Source: Candidatus Epulonipiscium sp. (lineage in GTDB: Bacteria; Bacillota_A; Clostridia; Lachnospirales; Cellulosilyticaceae). Taken from it: 19,067 bases of DNA. The translations under genes and the position numbers were made by a program. The notes under the pieces were generated by a model that was not told the DNA's origin, made no database searches, and worked only from the letters and a program-made list of their open reading frames with translations. This document shows positions 1 to 9,047 of this stretch, piece after piece. Location of the stretch: positions 1-19,067 of the forward strand of contig DUUM01000160.1 in assembly GCA_012841565.1 (NCBI GenBank), read 5' to 3'. Position 1 is the stretch's first letter, and each line of letters opens with the position of its first letter.

Positions 1-68
1 ATGAGTTAAATAAAGCGAAAGATCATGAAATAAATGAGTTAAATAAAGCGAAAGATCATGAAATAAAT
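1..68 (+). repeat. 33-bp tandem repeat, two perfect copies plus start of a degenerate third
   Basis: Positions 1-33 and 34-66 are identical, and position 67 onward begins a diverged third copy. The unit is 33 bases, so copy-number change keeps the frame. In the glycosyltransferase frame it encodes ELNKAKDHEIN twice, then ELYKTYKNT. An 11-residue period matches a hendecad coiled coil. The array reaches the window edge and may continue upstream. Confidence 0.92.
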
Positions 69-2282
69 GAATTATATAAAACATATAAGAATACGTACAA
101 AGAGTCAGCCCAGTTTCAACAACAACTGCAAAAGATATATAGTTCTAATGTATGGAGATTCGCATCCAGATATTATAGTGTAAGGGATAAATTTAAAGTA
201 ACAAGATTTATTCATTCTAGAATAAATAAAAACACGAATGCGAAAGAAGATACTGAGGAGATAATTACAAGTAATAAAAATATAGAAGAAAAACCACTTG
301 AAATTAATACTGAAAATGTTGAAAAAACCTCAACTAAGATCAATACTGAAAAGATTGAAAAAAAACGACTTAAAAATCACTTAAATTATATTGATAAAAG
401 TATAGTGAAAAACAATTATAAAAAGCCTGATATTATATTGTTATCAGTTATTGATTGGGATTTTAGATTCCAAAGACCACAGCATATAGCACAAAATCTG
501 GCAAAGCTAGGCCATAGGGTTTTTTATTTTGATGCCAACTATAATAACAAAAACATAAAGATGAACAGTGCAAAAGAAAATCTACAGATAGTAAGGCTGA
601 GTAATTATTATGGGTCTAGAATTTATGACATTGATTTTAATGCTGACCCTAAAGTATTTAAAGATGAAATCAACAGCATAATGCATAAGTATAACATCAG
701 GGAATGTAGTGTAATTGTCGAGTATCCAACATGGGAACCAGTAGCTAGATATTTAAAAGAGGATTTTGGCTTTAAAATACTATTTGATTATATTGATGAT
801 TATACAGGTTTTGAAGAGACCAATGATAATAACTTAGTCTCCATAACAAAGCAATTACTAGAGATTAGTGATGTAACAATTGCAACATCAGAATTTTTAG
901 CCGAAAAAGCAAGTCACTATAGTAAAAGAGTAGAAATTATACGTAATGGGACAGAATTTGAATTCTTTAATCAAGCAGTACAAGAAAAGAAAGGTCCCAA
1001 CAAGAAATCCAAAATAGGTTACTATGGTGCTATAGCTGAATGGTTTGACATTGAAAAAATAGAATATATAGCACAAAACAGACCAGAGATAGAAATCGAA
1101 CTAATCGGAAACGTAAGCTCTGATAAATGTAATGTATTAAAAAAGTATAAAAATATTAAGTTTCTAGGAGAAAAAGATTACAAAGATCTACCTGGGTTTT
1201 TAAAAGACTACGATGTATGTCTGATACCATTTAAATCAGATATAGACTTAATTAAAGCGACAAATCCAGTTAAATTCTACGAATATTTAAGTGCGGGTAA
1301 AAAGATTGTGGCGACAGAAATACCGGAGCTTGAATTATTCAGGGATAAGTATGCATACCTTGCAAACGACAAAAAGAAGTTTTTAGAGTATGTAGATTTA
1401 TGTATAGCTAATGAGGATAAGTTAGCAACAACTGAAGAGCTGATAGAGATGGCTAAAACACACGATTGGACTAATAGAGCTGAGATGATTGATGACGTTA
1501 TAAAAGATATTCACCCACTAGTTAGTATTATAGTAGTTACTTATAATAACTTAGATTATACAAAGCAATGTATAGAAAGTATTATAAATAAAACAGCATA
1601 TCCTAATTACGAAATAATTATCATAGATAATGATTCAAAAGATGATACGCCTAAATACTTAGAACAATTAGAGCAAAAACACAAAAATATTCATATAGTT
1701 CTAAGCCCTATCAACACAGGGTTTGCAGGTGGAAATAATATTGGAATAAAAGAATCAAAAGGTGAGTATATTATATTACTTAATAATGATACTTTAGTAA
1801 CTCGGGGATGGGTAACGGGACTTATTAAACATTTAAACAAAGAAGATATTGGGTTTATAGGTCCGGTTACAAATAGCATAGGGAATGAAGCCCAAATAGA
1901 GGTAACTTATAAAGATATAGCAGATATGGACGAGTTTGCTATAAGGTATACAACCAATCATCATAATGAATTATATGAGGATATAAATGTACTTGCAATG
2001 TTCTGTGTTGGAATAAAAAGAGATATCTTAAACGAAATAGGACTTCTAGATGAAAATTACAAAGTAGGCATGTTTGAAGATGATGATTATTCCATTGCAC
2101 TGAAAAGAAAAGGTTACAAAGTTGCGTGTGCGGAAGATGTTTTTATACATCATTATGGAAGAGTTTCATTTAAGAAAATAGAGGATAAGAAGTATAGAGA
2201 GATATTTGAGCATAACAAAAAGTATTATGAAGAGAAATGGGATACGGTATGGGTGCCACATCAATACCGCCAAGATAAGTAA
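1..2282 (+). CDS. Multidomain glycosyltransferase (coiled coil + TuaH-like GT-B + GT2), 5' truncated
   Basis: The reading frame is open from the left edge (first full codon at position 3), so the true start lies outside the window and the GTG at 405 is internal; 759 residues are visible. In order: perfect 11-residue repeats that look like coiled coil (nt 3-68); a stretch around nt 141-200 (SSNVWRFASRYYSVRDKF) of a kind seen after coiled coils in large glycosyltransferases; a charged linker of 12-residue repeats (nt 267-374); a GT-B domain (about nt 426-1510) opening with DWDFRFQRPQHIAQ and containing NPVKFYEYLSAGKK, as in the TuaH type; and a GT2 domain (about nt 1515-2240) with VSIIVVTYNN, LLNNDT and MFEDDDYS. 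It probably adds two sugars of a surface glycan from nucleotide-sugar donors in the cytoplasm. The missing N-terminus may hold another catalytic domain. Family assignment is firm; acceptor and sugars are unknown. Confidence 0.88.
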   Translation, partial: ELNKAKDHEINELNKAKDHEINELYKTYKNTYKESAQFQQQLQKIYSSNVWRFASRYYSVRDKFKVTRFIHSRINKNTNAKEDTEEIITSNKNIEEKPLEINTENVEKTSTKINTEKIEKKRLKNHLNYIDKSIVKNNYKKPDIILLSVIDWDFRFQRPQHIAQNLAKLGHRVFYFDANYNNKNIKMNSAKENLQIVRLSNYYGSRIYDIDFNADPKVFKDEINSIMHKYNIRECSVIVEYPTWEPVARYLKEDFGFKILFDYIDDYTGFEETNDNNLVSITKQLLEISDVTIATSEFLAEKASHYSKRVEIIRNGTEFEFFNQAVQEKKGPNKKSKIGYYGAIAEWFDIEKIEYIAQNRPEIEIELIGNVSSDKCNVLKKYKNIKFLGEKDYKDLPGFLKDYDVCLIPFKSDIDLIKATNPVKFYEYLSAGKKIVATEIPELELFRDKYAYLANDKKKFLEYVDLCIANEDKLATTEELIEMAKTHDWTNRAEMIDDVIKDIHPLVSIIVVTYNNLDYTKQCIESIINKTAYPNYEIIIIDNDSKDDTPKYLEQLEQKHKNIHIVLSPINTGFAGGNNIGIKESKGEYIILLNNDTLVTRGWVTGLIKHLNKEDIGFIGPVTNSIGNEAQIEVTYKDIADMDEFAIRYTTNHHNELYEDINVLAMFCVGIKRDILNEIGLLDENYKVGMFEDDDYSIALKRKGYKVACAEDVFIHHYGRVSFKKIEDKKYREIFEHNKKYYEEKWDTVWVPHQYRQDK
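267..374 (+). repeat. Degenerate 36-bp / 12-residue repeats in the interdomain linker
   Basis: Three consecutive 12-codon units read TSNKNIEEKPLE, INTENVEKTSTK and INTEKIEKKRLK. The last two share the DNA core AATACTGAAAA and a GTTGAAAAA/ATTGAAAAA tail at a 36-base offset. The first unit is weaker. They form a highly charged linker between the coiled coil and the GT-B domain. Confidence 0.6.
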
Positions 2283-2320
2283 CACAGTAGATTATAAAAT
2301 TATAAAGGAGTTAATGAAAT

Positions 2321-3403
2321 ATGAGAATCTTATATTTTTCAACTGTGAATTGGAATTGGATCAAACAAAGACCACATTTTATAGCAGAGGGTCTTGCAGG
2401 GAAAGGTATAGAGATAGAATATATTTCATTGACTCCTATATTTAAGCAGAAAATAACAAAATGTGAAAGTAATAATAAGTTTCTAAATATAAATGATCAA
2501 TACGTGATTCCCTTAGCTTCAAAAATATCTCTGGTAGAGAGACTAAATAAGCTATATATTGGAAGAATGTTAGATAAAGAATATGATGTCATTATTCTGA
2601 CCCATCCATTTCAGTATGGGTATATTAAAAAATCACTAAAATACAATCCTAAAGTAATTTATGATTGCATGGATAATATGCCATATTTTTATGAAGGAAA
2701 AATAAAACAGAATGTCATTATGAAAGAAAAACAAATGTGCAAAGACGTGGATTATATTATAACCAGCTCATCGTATTTAAAAGAGCGCATAATTAGAGAA
2801 TATGATATACATACTAATAAAATAACAGTTATAAAAAATGCAGTAGATGAAGCTTTTATTACAGCCGATACCAATAAAGTAGAACTTAAGCATCCTAACA
2901 TGATGTATGTCGGAACGATAAGCAAATGGTTCGATTATGAAACTATTAATGACTTTGCAAAAAGCAATCAGCATTATACAATATATTTAATAGGGCCGGT
3001 AGATAAGGAATGTAGTAGCATAGTTAGCAATCTAAATAAAAATATTAAATTAGTTGGGACCATACCACATAAAGAATTAAAAAGCTATATCCTATCAGGG
3101 GATATAATGCTAATACCTTTTAAGGTTAATGAGTTAATAAAAGGTGTTGATCCTGTTAAGATGTATGAATACCTTGCGTTAGGTAAGCCAGTTATCAGTT
3201 CCTATTGGGACGAGTTATTGGTCTACAAACATAGTAAGTTGGTTTGTTTTTATAATAATTTAGATGAATTTAATGAGTGCATAAAAGAAGAACCTAATAA
3301 AATAAAAAGAATAGAGTATTACTTAAAGAGTAACCAAGAATTCATTAATAAAAATAATTGGGACAAAAGAGTGAACAGATATCATGAGTTAGTAATGCTT
3401 TAA
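2321..3403 (+). CDS. TuaH-like family 4-type glycosyltransferase
   Basis: A 360-residue GT-B glycosyltransferase. It opens with RILYFSTVNWNWIKQRPHFI, the N-terminal signature of the TuaH group named after a teichuronic acid gene of Bacillus. The C-terminal donor-binding half has MMYVGTISKWFDYE, LIPFKVNELIKGVDPVKMYE and LALGKPVIS. The ATG has AAGGAG 10 bases upstream (2305-2310). It is clearly paralogous to the GT-B domain of the gene before it: WxWxxxQRPxxIA, WFDxE and VKxYEYLxxGK recur in the same order. It likely acts at the inner membrane face, adding one sugar to the same surface glycan. Donor and acceptor cannot be read from the sequence. Confidence 0.85.
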   Translation: MRILYFSTVNWNWIKQRPHFIAEGLAGKGIEIEYISLTPIFKQKITKCESNNKFLNINDQYVIPLASKISLVERLNKLYIGRMLDKEYDVIILTHPFQYGYIKKSLKYNPKVIYDCMDNMPYFYEGKIKQNVIMKEKQMCKDVDYIITSSSYLKERIIREYDIHTNKITVIKNAVDEAFITADTNKVELKHPNMMYVGTISKWFDYETINDFAKSNQHYTIYLIGPVDKECSSIVSNLNKNIKLVGTIPHKELKSYILSGDIMLIPFKVNELIKGVDPVKMYEYLALGKPVISSYWDELLVYKHSKLVCFYNNLDEFNECIKEEPNKIKRIEYYLKSNQEFINKNNWDKRVNRYHELVML

Positions 3404-3421
3404 GATGGAGGCGTTGAGTTA

Positions 3422-5950
3422 ATGGCAAAGTTGAAGGATCGTAAAACACAAATATACATATCAGTTATAATACTATACGTAACAATGGTGTGTATCGCAA
3501 ATTACTCATTATTATTACATAACAATGTAATGAAGTGGGATATTTTTGATGGTCACTATCCATATTCGGTGTTTATGGGTGATGCAATAAAAAATGGGCA
3601 ACTTCCGCTATGGAATCCAATGGTACAGTACGGTACCCCACAGTATGCGATTGCAGGAATGCCTGTTTGGTATCCAATAACACTTGTTTTAAGCTTAATA
3701 GGATATTCTCCTTTTATGATGGGCTTAGAATATTCCTTACATATCGTGTTAGCAGGATTTGGAATGTTCTTGTTAATAAATCAACACAACAAGGAAGATA
3801 TTAACAGCTCGTATTACGTATCAATAATCTGTGGATGTTTATACATGTTTTCCACCGTATTCGTATCAAATGCTCAGCATATAATGATTTTTTCTAGTGC
3901 AACATGGATACCATATATTATGTTATATCTTAAGAAATATATATCTTATAAACAACCAAAACACATACTTTTTGCAGGAAGCTTTTCTGCATTAGTTATA
4001 TTAGGTGGCTATCCTGAATTATTTGCAGCCACTTTAATGTGTTTAATTCCATATACATTTTATGAAACCTATAAAGAAAACTCATATTTGCATATAAAAA
4101 AGAGTTTAATAAGTAGTATAAGAATATATATAACCTTTTTTGTATGTACGATGCTAGGAAGTCTAATCACCCTATTACCATTTATTAACTCGCTAACACA
4201 TATAACTAGGGGTGTAAATTCAAGTGTTGAGATAGGTAAGTTTTCAATAGTCAATTTTATCACAGCACTTTTGCCTGGAGTATCTAATATTGTACCTCTT
4301 GTAGGAGATATTAGTATGATATATTGTTATATGGGGATTTTTACATTAGTTACTGTATTAATCATGTTTGTAACAAATATGAGAAGAAAAGAAATATATT
4401 TAATGATAGCATTTTTTGTATTTCTAATGTTACAGGGGGATAATTCATTTCTATACCCTTTATTTCATAAGTTTGTTCCGCTGTTTGGTTCGTTTCGTTT
4501 TCCAAGTGTATGGAGATGCCTTCTTGTAATATTTATATTAATTCCCTCATCTTTCATATGGAATAACCTAGATGATCTGAAAATCAGCAATAAAATACTA
4601 AAAACAATAAAATATAGTAGTATTATATTAAGTATATTATCAATATTGCTCATTATAGCAAACTACGTAGTCCTGGAACAATATCCAACTAAGGATATAA
4701 ATTATATTGCAATGGCTATGGGTATTACAAGTGTAATATTGCTATCTTATTTTATTGTTATATATAAAATAAACCATCAAAATATATCTAAAGATACAGG
4801 TTATTTACTCATTCTAACAATAGTAATAATTGAAATATTAACATTTCAATATTTTGAATTTCCTGTGACAGTAGCTGCCTATCCACATAACAAATCAGAT
4901 ACTACCTTTATAGATACTATTAATCAAGATTATAAAAATAGAAATAAAAGCTTTGAATTTAGAGATGCATTAAGAACTAATACGCCTGTCAATTATTATA
5001 CTAGAAACATAATACTAGAAAAGAATTTAGATGAAAAAGGTTACATGTCATTTAGGATGGCAGATACAGTAAATTACCAAAACAGCATAAATAGGTATAT
5101 TACTACTCAAAATCCTAAAGTTTATTTTTCCAATAATTTAATAGACTCAAAGGAAAATAATTTAGAAGAATGGCTCCAAAATCCATTTTCTCCACCTGCT
5201 CAAATCCATACTTTGGGGCAAGTTGTGATTGATGAAAAGGAAAAAATAAAAGAAGTAGGGAGTCTGGAAAATATATTAGTACAAGAATTACAACATGAAG
5301 AAAAAGGAAATAATATATATAGTATTGCTGATGTGCCATGGTTTAACAATCGGTATACGGTTAGAAAGCTTAGGGTATATATTGAAAAGGTTTCAGAGTC
5401 TATAATGCTACAGACAAGCTTTGTATTAGAAACGGGTGATACCTTACTAAAGACAGAAGGTTTATACGAACCGAATAGAGAGACAAGTTATATCGATATC
5501 TATTTCCCTTTAGGATACGATAATGCTCCATATGATAATGTTAGCAATATCACTGTCCAATCTAGTGCGGCATTAGAGATTGAAAAAGTTGAATATATAG
5601 AAGGTCATCGCATAACAAAAGATGAAAATGTTGCAATAGAGTCATATAAACTAAATAGTATTACTGCCAGTGTAAATGCAGTAACTGATGGATATCTAGT
5701 GGTTCAACAAGTATACTACCCAGGGTGGAAAGTATATGTGAATGGAGAAAAAACAAAAATTGAAAAAGTGAATGGGGTATTTATGGGGGCATATATAAGT
5801 AAAGGAGAAAATACTGTGGAATTTAAGTTTTTACCTACTGATTTCTTAATAGGTACATCTATTACCATATTTTATTTCTTAATAGTAGGAATGATTACAA
5901 TATTTGGTGGAAATCCATTTTTGGTAAAAAACAATAAGGTAAATAAGTAG
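3422..5950 (+). CDS. YfhO-family polytopic membrane protein (GT-C-like)
   Basis: An 842-residue protein with about a dozen hydrophobic segments in residues 10-475, a long non-membrane region (about 480-810) probably outside the cell, and a last membrane helix near 815-838. The first loop reads WDIFDGHYPYS (D40, D43) followed by LPLWNPMVQYGTP, and the C-terminal region has YYPGWKVYVNG; both are hallmarks of the YfhO family. In Bacillus subtilis YfhO works with CsbB (GtrB-like) and GtcA (GtrA-like) in lipoteichoic acid glycosylation, as the outer-face transferase. GtrB- and GtrA-like genes lie about 3-4 kb downstream here, so a similar job is plausible. SD TGGAGG at 3406-3411. The stop is followed by a 145-base gap, so it may end a transcription unit. 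Confidence 0.85.
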   Translation: MAKLKDRKTQIYISVIILYVTMVCIANYSLLLHNNVMKWDIFDGHYPYSVFMGDAIKNGQLPLWNPMVQYGTPQYAIAGMPVWYPITLVLSLIGYSPFMMGLEYSLHIVLAGFGMFLLINQHNKEDINSSYYVSIICGCLYMFSTVFVSNAQHIMIFSSATWIPYIMLYLKKYISYKQPKHILFAGSFSALVILGGYPELFAATLMCLIPYTFYETYKENSYLHIKKSLISSIRIYITFFVCTMLGSLITLLPFINSLTHITRGVNSSVEIGKFSIVNFITALLPGVSNIVPLVGDISMIYCYMGIFTLVTVLIMFVTNMRRKEIYLMIAFFVFLMLQGDNSFLYPLFHKFVPLFGSFRFPSVWRCLLVIFILIPSSFIWNNLDDLKISNKILKTIKYSSIILSILSILLIIANYVVLEQYPTKDINYIAMAMGITSVILLSYFIVIYKINHQNISKDTGYLLILTIVIIEILTFQYFEFPVTVAAYPHNKSDTTFIDTINQDYKNRNKSFEFRDALRTNTPVNYYTRNIILEKNLDEKGYMSFRMADTVNYQNSINRYITTQNPKVYFSNNLIDSKENNLEEWLQNPFSPPAQIHTLGQVVIDEKEKIKEVGSLENILVQELQHEEKGNNIYSIADVPWFNNRYTVRKLRVYIEKVSESIMLQTSFVLETGDTLLKTEGLYEPNRETSYIDIYFPLGYDNAPYDNVSNITVQSSAALEIEKVEYIEGHRITKDENVAIESYKLNSITASVNAVTDGYLVVQQVYYPGWKVYVNGEKTKIEKVNGVFMGAYISKGENTVEFKFLPTDFLIGTSITIFYFLIVGMITIFGGNPFLVKNNKVNK

Positions 5951-5953
5951 AAC

Positions 5954-6009
5954 AATGCTCTGTTAACTATAGGTCTATGTAAACTATACTGTAGATGTAG
6001 TGGAGCATT
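5954..6009 (+). repeat. Inverted repeat in the intergenic gap
   Basis: AATGCTC at 5954-5960 is matched by its reverse complement GAGCATT at 6003-6009, with a 42-base interior and no long T-run directly after it. It lies just past the stop of the YfhO-like gene and upstream of a candidate promoter. It could be a weak transcript-end hairpin or a regulator site. The stem is short for the loop, so the call is tentative. Confidence 0.3.
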
Positions 6010-6010
6010 A

Positions 6011-6038
6011 TTGATGTTTTAAAAGGTGTTAATATAAA
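6011..6038 (+). promoter_or_regulatory. Candidate sigma-A-type promoter before the GT-C-like gene
   Basis: TTGATG at 6011-6016 (4 of 6 to consensus) and TATAAA at 6033-6038 (5 of 6) are separated by 16 bases. Transcription would begin near 6045, about 50 bases before the ATG at 6096. This is the only sizeable gap upstream of the long packed gene run, which fits a promoter here. In AT-rich DNA such matches arise by chance. Confidence 0.4.
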
Positions 6039-6095
6039 CGAATTTATGTATATTTTAAGACGCATATAAAAAGCAATGGAGGTTAAGGGGGAATC

Positions 6096-7502
6096 ATGCT
6101 CATTAAAGAACAAATGAAAAAGATACTAAAGAAAAAAACAACAATACTGTGTATATCTATTGTTTTAATTTTGATTTACACTATAAAGCAAGGAGAAATA
6201 GTTTATTACTATGATTCAGAGAGTTACTGGCAGCTAGGAAGGATATTTAATGAGGGTGGAAAGTTTAAATTTTCTAATTATAATAGCTCACTAAGGGGAT
6301 ATATACTGCCATTAATTTATGGGATAATTCAAATGATAGCAGAGATGGTAAGAATAAAAGCAACACTGCTATTTAACATAGTACATGCTGTTTTTATGGG
6401 AATAATGATATCCACTATAATACCTGAACTGTTTGAGAAATTATTAAGTATTCGGATTAATAATAAAAGAAGATTCTTATTTTTTATGATGGTATCATTT
6501 TTTTGGAGAGGATATTATTTGTACCCCCTTTCAGATTTTCCATCATTGGGTGCTATTTTACTAGCAAGTAATATTCTTATGAAAAAAGAAAAAAGCTTTT
6601 TGGATTATGTTCTAGCAGGTATGGCGATAGCAACTAGTATTTTGATAAGACCATCATATCAAGTAGTTCTACCGGTATTTATAGTTGTTATAATATATAC
6701 CTTGGTAAAGCAACATAAAAAGAATATGTTTTTGTATTTAATCCCTATATTGCTGGGATTTGCAATTATATCGGCCCCACAATCATATATTAACTACAAT
6801 CACTTCAATACTCTTAGTCCACTTATTCAAACTAAAAATTCTTTTGGTGATAGGAGCCTGTACCTCCAACAGTTAAGTTGGGGGCTGTCGGTTCAAAAAT
6901 ATGAAACGAATATAGGTGAGGATTATCCAGACGCAGGGGTGAAATTTCTAGATCCGCAAGGAGAAAAGATGCTTATTAACGAGAATATTACCAACTTGGA
7001 AAGCTACGCTCAATATTTTAGACTATTAATAAAATATCCGGTAGATGCCATATCTGTTTATAGTAGGCATCTGTTTAATGGGCTAGATGTAACATATTCA
7101 ACGCCATATATAATGGAGTTTTTTGGAGATAGGGTGTTATTTTCGTTATTAAATTATACATTGTGGTTCTTATTAATAGCTTTAATTATTAGAAGCGATA
7201 TAAAAAAGAAGATATGGGATACAGTTTTGTACAATCCGGAAAGGTTATATGCAGTAAGTATATTACTTACATGTGTTATTTCTATACCAGGAGCGGTGGA
7301 AGTGAGGTTTTTCTTACCAATGTATATAGCGTGTTATGGGGTTATATGTTATTGTTCTTCATTTAAACAATCTGTAAAAGATATAAAAGAAAATTGGGTT
7401 TTGTATACCAGTTTTATTTTAATATGTTTTATTTTGACGGGAAGTGCATTTGCTAATCTTCAACACGGAGCAGTATTAATAATGGATAGAATATTAAATT
7501 GA
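6096..7502 (+). CDS. Polytopic membrane protein, probable GT-C-fold glycosyltransferase
   Basis: A 468-residue protein with roughly ten membrane segments. After the first helix comes [12 protein letters not shown] with a D-x-E (D40, E42) in the first outer loop, where GT-C enzymes place catalytic acids. Later come [10 protein letters not shown] and, near the C-terminus, [12 protein letters not shown], similar to the E-x-R-(F/Y)-x-x-P motif of polyprenyl-phosphate-dependent GT-C enzymes. It would transfer a sugar from a lipid carrier to an acceptor on the outer face. SD-like AAGGGGGA lies 3 bases before the ATG, and TGGAGG sits slightly further upstream. It is the first gene of the run that makes an amino sugar and carries GtrA/GtrB, making it a candidate user of that lipid-linked sugar. 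No named family is certain. Confidence 0.6.
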   Translation: MLIKEQMKKILKKKTTILCISIVLILIYTIKQGEIVYYYDSESYWQLGRIFNEGGKFKFSNYNSSLRGYILPLIYGIIQMIAEMVRIKATLLFNIVHAVFMGIMISTIIPELFEKLLSIRINNKRRFLFFMMVSFFWRGYYLYPLSDFPSLGAILLASNILMKKEKSFLDYVLAGMAIATSILIRPSYQVVLPVFIVVIIYTLVKQHKKNMFLYLIPILLGFAIISAPQSYINYNHFNTLSPLIQTKNSFGDRSLYLQQLSWGLSVQKYETNIGEDYPDAGVKFLDPQGEKMLINENITNLESYAQYFRLLIKYPVDAISVYSRHLFNGLDVTYSTPYIMEFFGDRVLFSLLNYTLWFLLIALIIRSDIKKKIWDTVLYNPERLYAVSILLTCVISIPGAVEVRFFLPMYIACYGVICYCSSFKQSVKDIKENWVLYTSFILICFILTGSAFANLQHGAVLIMDRILN

Positions 7503-7528
7503 TAAAATCAAGTTTAAGAGGTGGAGAA

Positions 7529-8623
7529 ATGAAAATAAATTTCAACGTACTAGATCGTCAATATTACAAGTATCAAGAAGAATACGAAAAAAAAGCCATA
7601 GAGGTCCTACGCAGTGGATGGTATATCCTGGGTAAAGAAGTAGAAGCCTTTGAAAAAGAGTTTGCAAACTATGTAGGACTAGATCATTGTGTAGGTGTTG
7701 CTAACGGGCTAGACGCTCTTATACTAGCTTTTAGGGCTCTAAATGTTAAAGAAGGGGATGAAGTAATCGTACAAGCTAATACCTATATAGCCTCTGTAAT
7801 GGCAATTACAACAAATGGTGCAACCCCGGTTTTTGTAGAGCCGGACGAATACTATAATATAGATGCGTCTAAAATAGAAGAAAAGATTACGGATAAGACG
7901 AAGGCTATTTTAGTTGTACACTTATATGGACAAGCTTCTAATATGGGAGAAATCTGCAACATTGCTAAAAAGCATAAATTATACTTAGTTGAAGACTGTG
8001 CGCAAGCACATGGGGCAACCTATAATGGACAACAAATAGGGTCATTTGGGGATATAGGCTGCTTTAGTTTTTACCCAAGTAAAAACTTAGGTGCTTTTGG
8101 AGATGCAGGCGCTATTACAACGAACGATGAAGAAATAGCCCATAAGATTAAAGTACTTAGGAATTATGGCAGCCAAAAAAGGTACCATAATGAAGTCGTA
8201 GGATATAATTCAAGATTAGATGAACTACAGGCAGGACTATTAAGAGTTAAACTAAATCATTTAGATGAATTAAATAAAGAAAGAGAAAATATTGCTATTA
8301 GGTACCTAGAAGGAATCAAAAATCCTAATATTTTATTGCCAAAAGTGAGAGAATCCGCCACATCAATTTGGCATCTTTTTGTAATTTATACAAAGCAAAG
8401 AGATGAATTGCAAGAATACCTAGAAAAACACAATATTGGCACAATTATTCATTACCCAATCCCACCTCACTTATCAGAAGCATATAGTTACATGGGGTAT
8501 AAAGAAGGAAGTTTTAAAATTACAGAGGAATATGCCAAAACTATTCTGAGCCTGCCGTTATATAATGGTATGATGGATGAAGAAATCGAGTATGTAATTA
8601 GTACAATTAATAATTACAGATAA
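7529..8623 (+). CDS. DegT/DnrJ/EryC1-family PLP aminotransferase, FdtB/QdtB-like
   Basis: A 364-residue sugar aminotransferase from ATG 7529, preceded by AGAGGTGGAG. A TTG at 7499 overlapping the previous stop is in frame but has no comparable SD. Family marks: [10 protein letters not shown] (about 58-67), [10 protein letters not shown] (D156, contacting the PLP ring nitrogen), and [13 protein letters not shown] with the Schiff-base lysine K185. It would transfer an amino group, normally from glutamate, to a dTDP-keto-6-deoxyhexose in the cytoplasm. The next gene is a 3,4-ketoisomerase, so C3 amination to dTDP-Fuc3N or dTDP-Qui3N (FdtB or QdtB reaction) is the best reading. The sequence alone does not separate the two, nor exclude a 4-aminotransferase; the neighbour decides. 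Confidence 0.85.
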   Translation: MKINFNVLDRQYYKYQEEYEKKAIEVLRSGWYILGKEVEAFEKEFANYVGLDHCVGVANGLDALILAFRALNVKEGDEVIVQANTYIASVMAITTNGATPVFVEPDEYYNIDASKIEEKITDKTKAILVVHLYGQASNMGEICNIAKKHKLYLVEDCAQAHGATYNGQQIGSFGDIGCFSFYPSKNLGAFGDAGAITTNDEEIAHKIKVLRNYGSQKRYHNEVVGYNSRLDELQAGLLRVKLNHLDELNKERENIAIRYLEGIKNPNILLPKVRESATSIWHLFVIYTKQRDELQEYLEKHNIGTIIHYPIPPHLSEAYSYMGYKEGSFKITEEYAKTILSLPLYNGMMDEEIEYVISTINNYR

Positions 8624-8639
8624 AGAGGAGACAATAATA

Positions 8640-9047
8640 GTGAAATATAAAACAATGTACTTTGATCAACTTGGAGATGAGAGAGGAAACTTGGTTGTTG
8701 TAGAGGGGGAAAAAGATATTCCTTTTAAGATAGAAAGAATATTTTATATGTACGGCTCGGAAGAAGACGTAATAAGAGGGCAACATGCTAATAGGCACTC
8801 TGAGTTTATACTAATAAATTTAGTTGGCACATGTAAAGTGCTTGCAGATGATGGTGTAACTCAGGAAATTATCAAACTAGATGAGCCACATAAAGGAGTT
8901 TATTTAAATAAGATGGTATGGAAAGACATGTATGAATTCTCCCCAGACTCTATATTACTAGTCTTATCTAGTATGAAGTATGACGCAACAGAGTATATAC
9001 GAGACTATAAAGAGTTTATAGAGGAGTTAGCTAAAGAGAAAGTGTGA
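8640..9047 (+). CDS. FdtA/QdtA-family dTDP-4-keto-6-deoxyhexose 3,4-ketoisomerase
   Basis: A 135-residue single-domain cupin starting at GTG 8640, with AAGAGGAG at 8623-8630. Family marks: DERGNLVVVEGEKDIPF (13-29), IERIFYMYG, RGQHANRHSEF (46-56), GTCKVLADDG and YDATEYIRDY near the end. The family moves the keto group of dTDP-4-keto-6-deoxy-glucose from C4 to C3, giving the substrate for 3-amination by FdtB/QdtB, whose homologue lies directly upstream. The product may have the galacto (Fuc3N) or gluco (Qui3N) configuration; I cannot tell which. One of the two active-site histidines usually seen as H-x-H is Asn here (H49 kept, N51). The stop overlaps the next gene by 4 bases. Confidence 0.85.
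   Translation: MKYKTMYFDQLGDERGNLVVVEGEKDIPFKIERIFYMYGSEEDVIRGQHANRHSEFILINLVGTCKVLADDGVTQEIIKLDEPHKGVYLNKMVWKDMYEFSPDSILLVLSSMKYDATEYIRDYKEFIEELAKEKV

Noticed and set aside
1..137. CRISPR array or phage attachment site at the left-edge repeat
   Set aside because: Copies are directly abutting without spacers and are in frame within a coding region.
405..407. GTG at 405 as the start of the first glycosyltransferase
   Set aside because: The frame is open without a stop back to the left edge, the upstream codons form coherent repeats, and there is no SD before 405. The gene starts outside the window.
7499..7528. TTG start extending the aminotransferase by ten residues
   Set aside because: ATG 7529 has a good AGAGGTGGAG before it and gives the normal family N-terminus; the extension reads through that SD.
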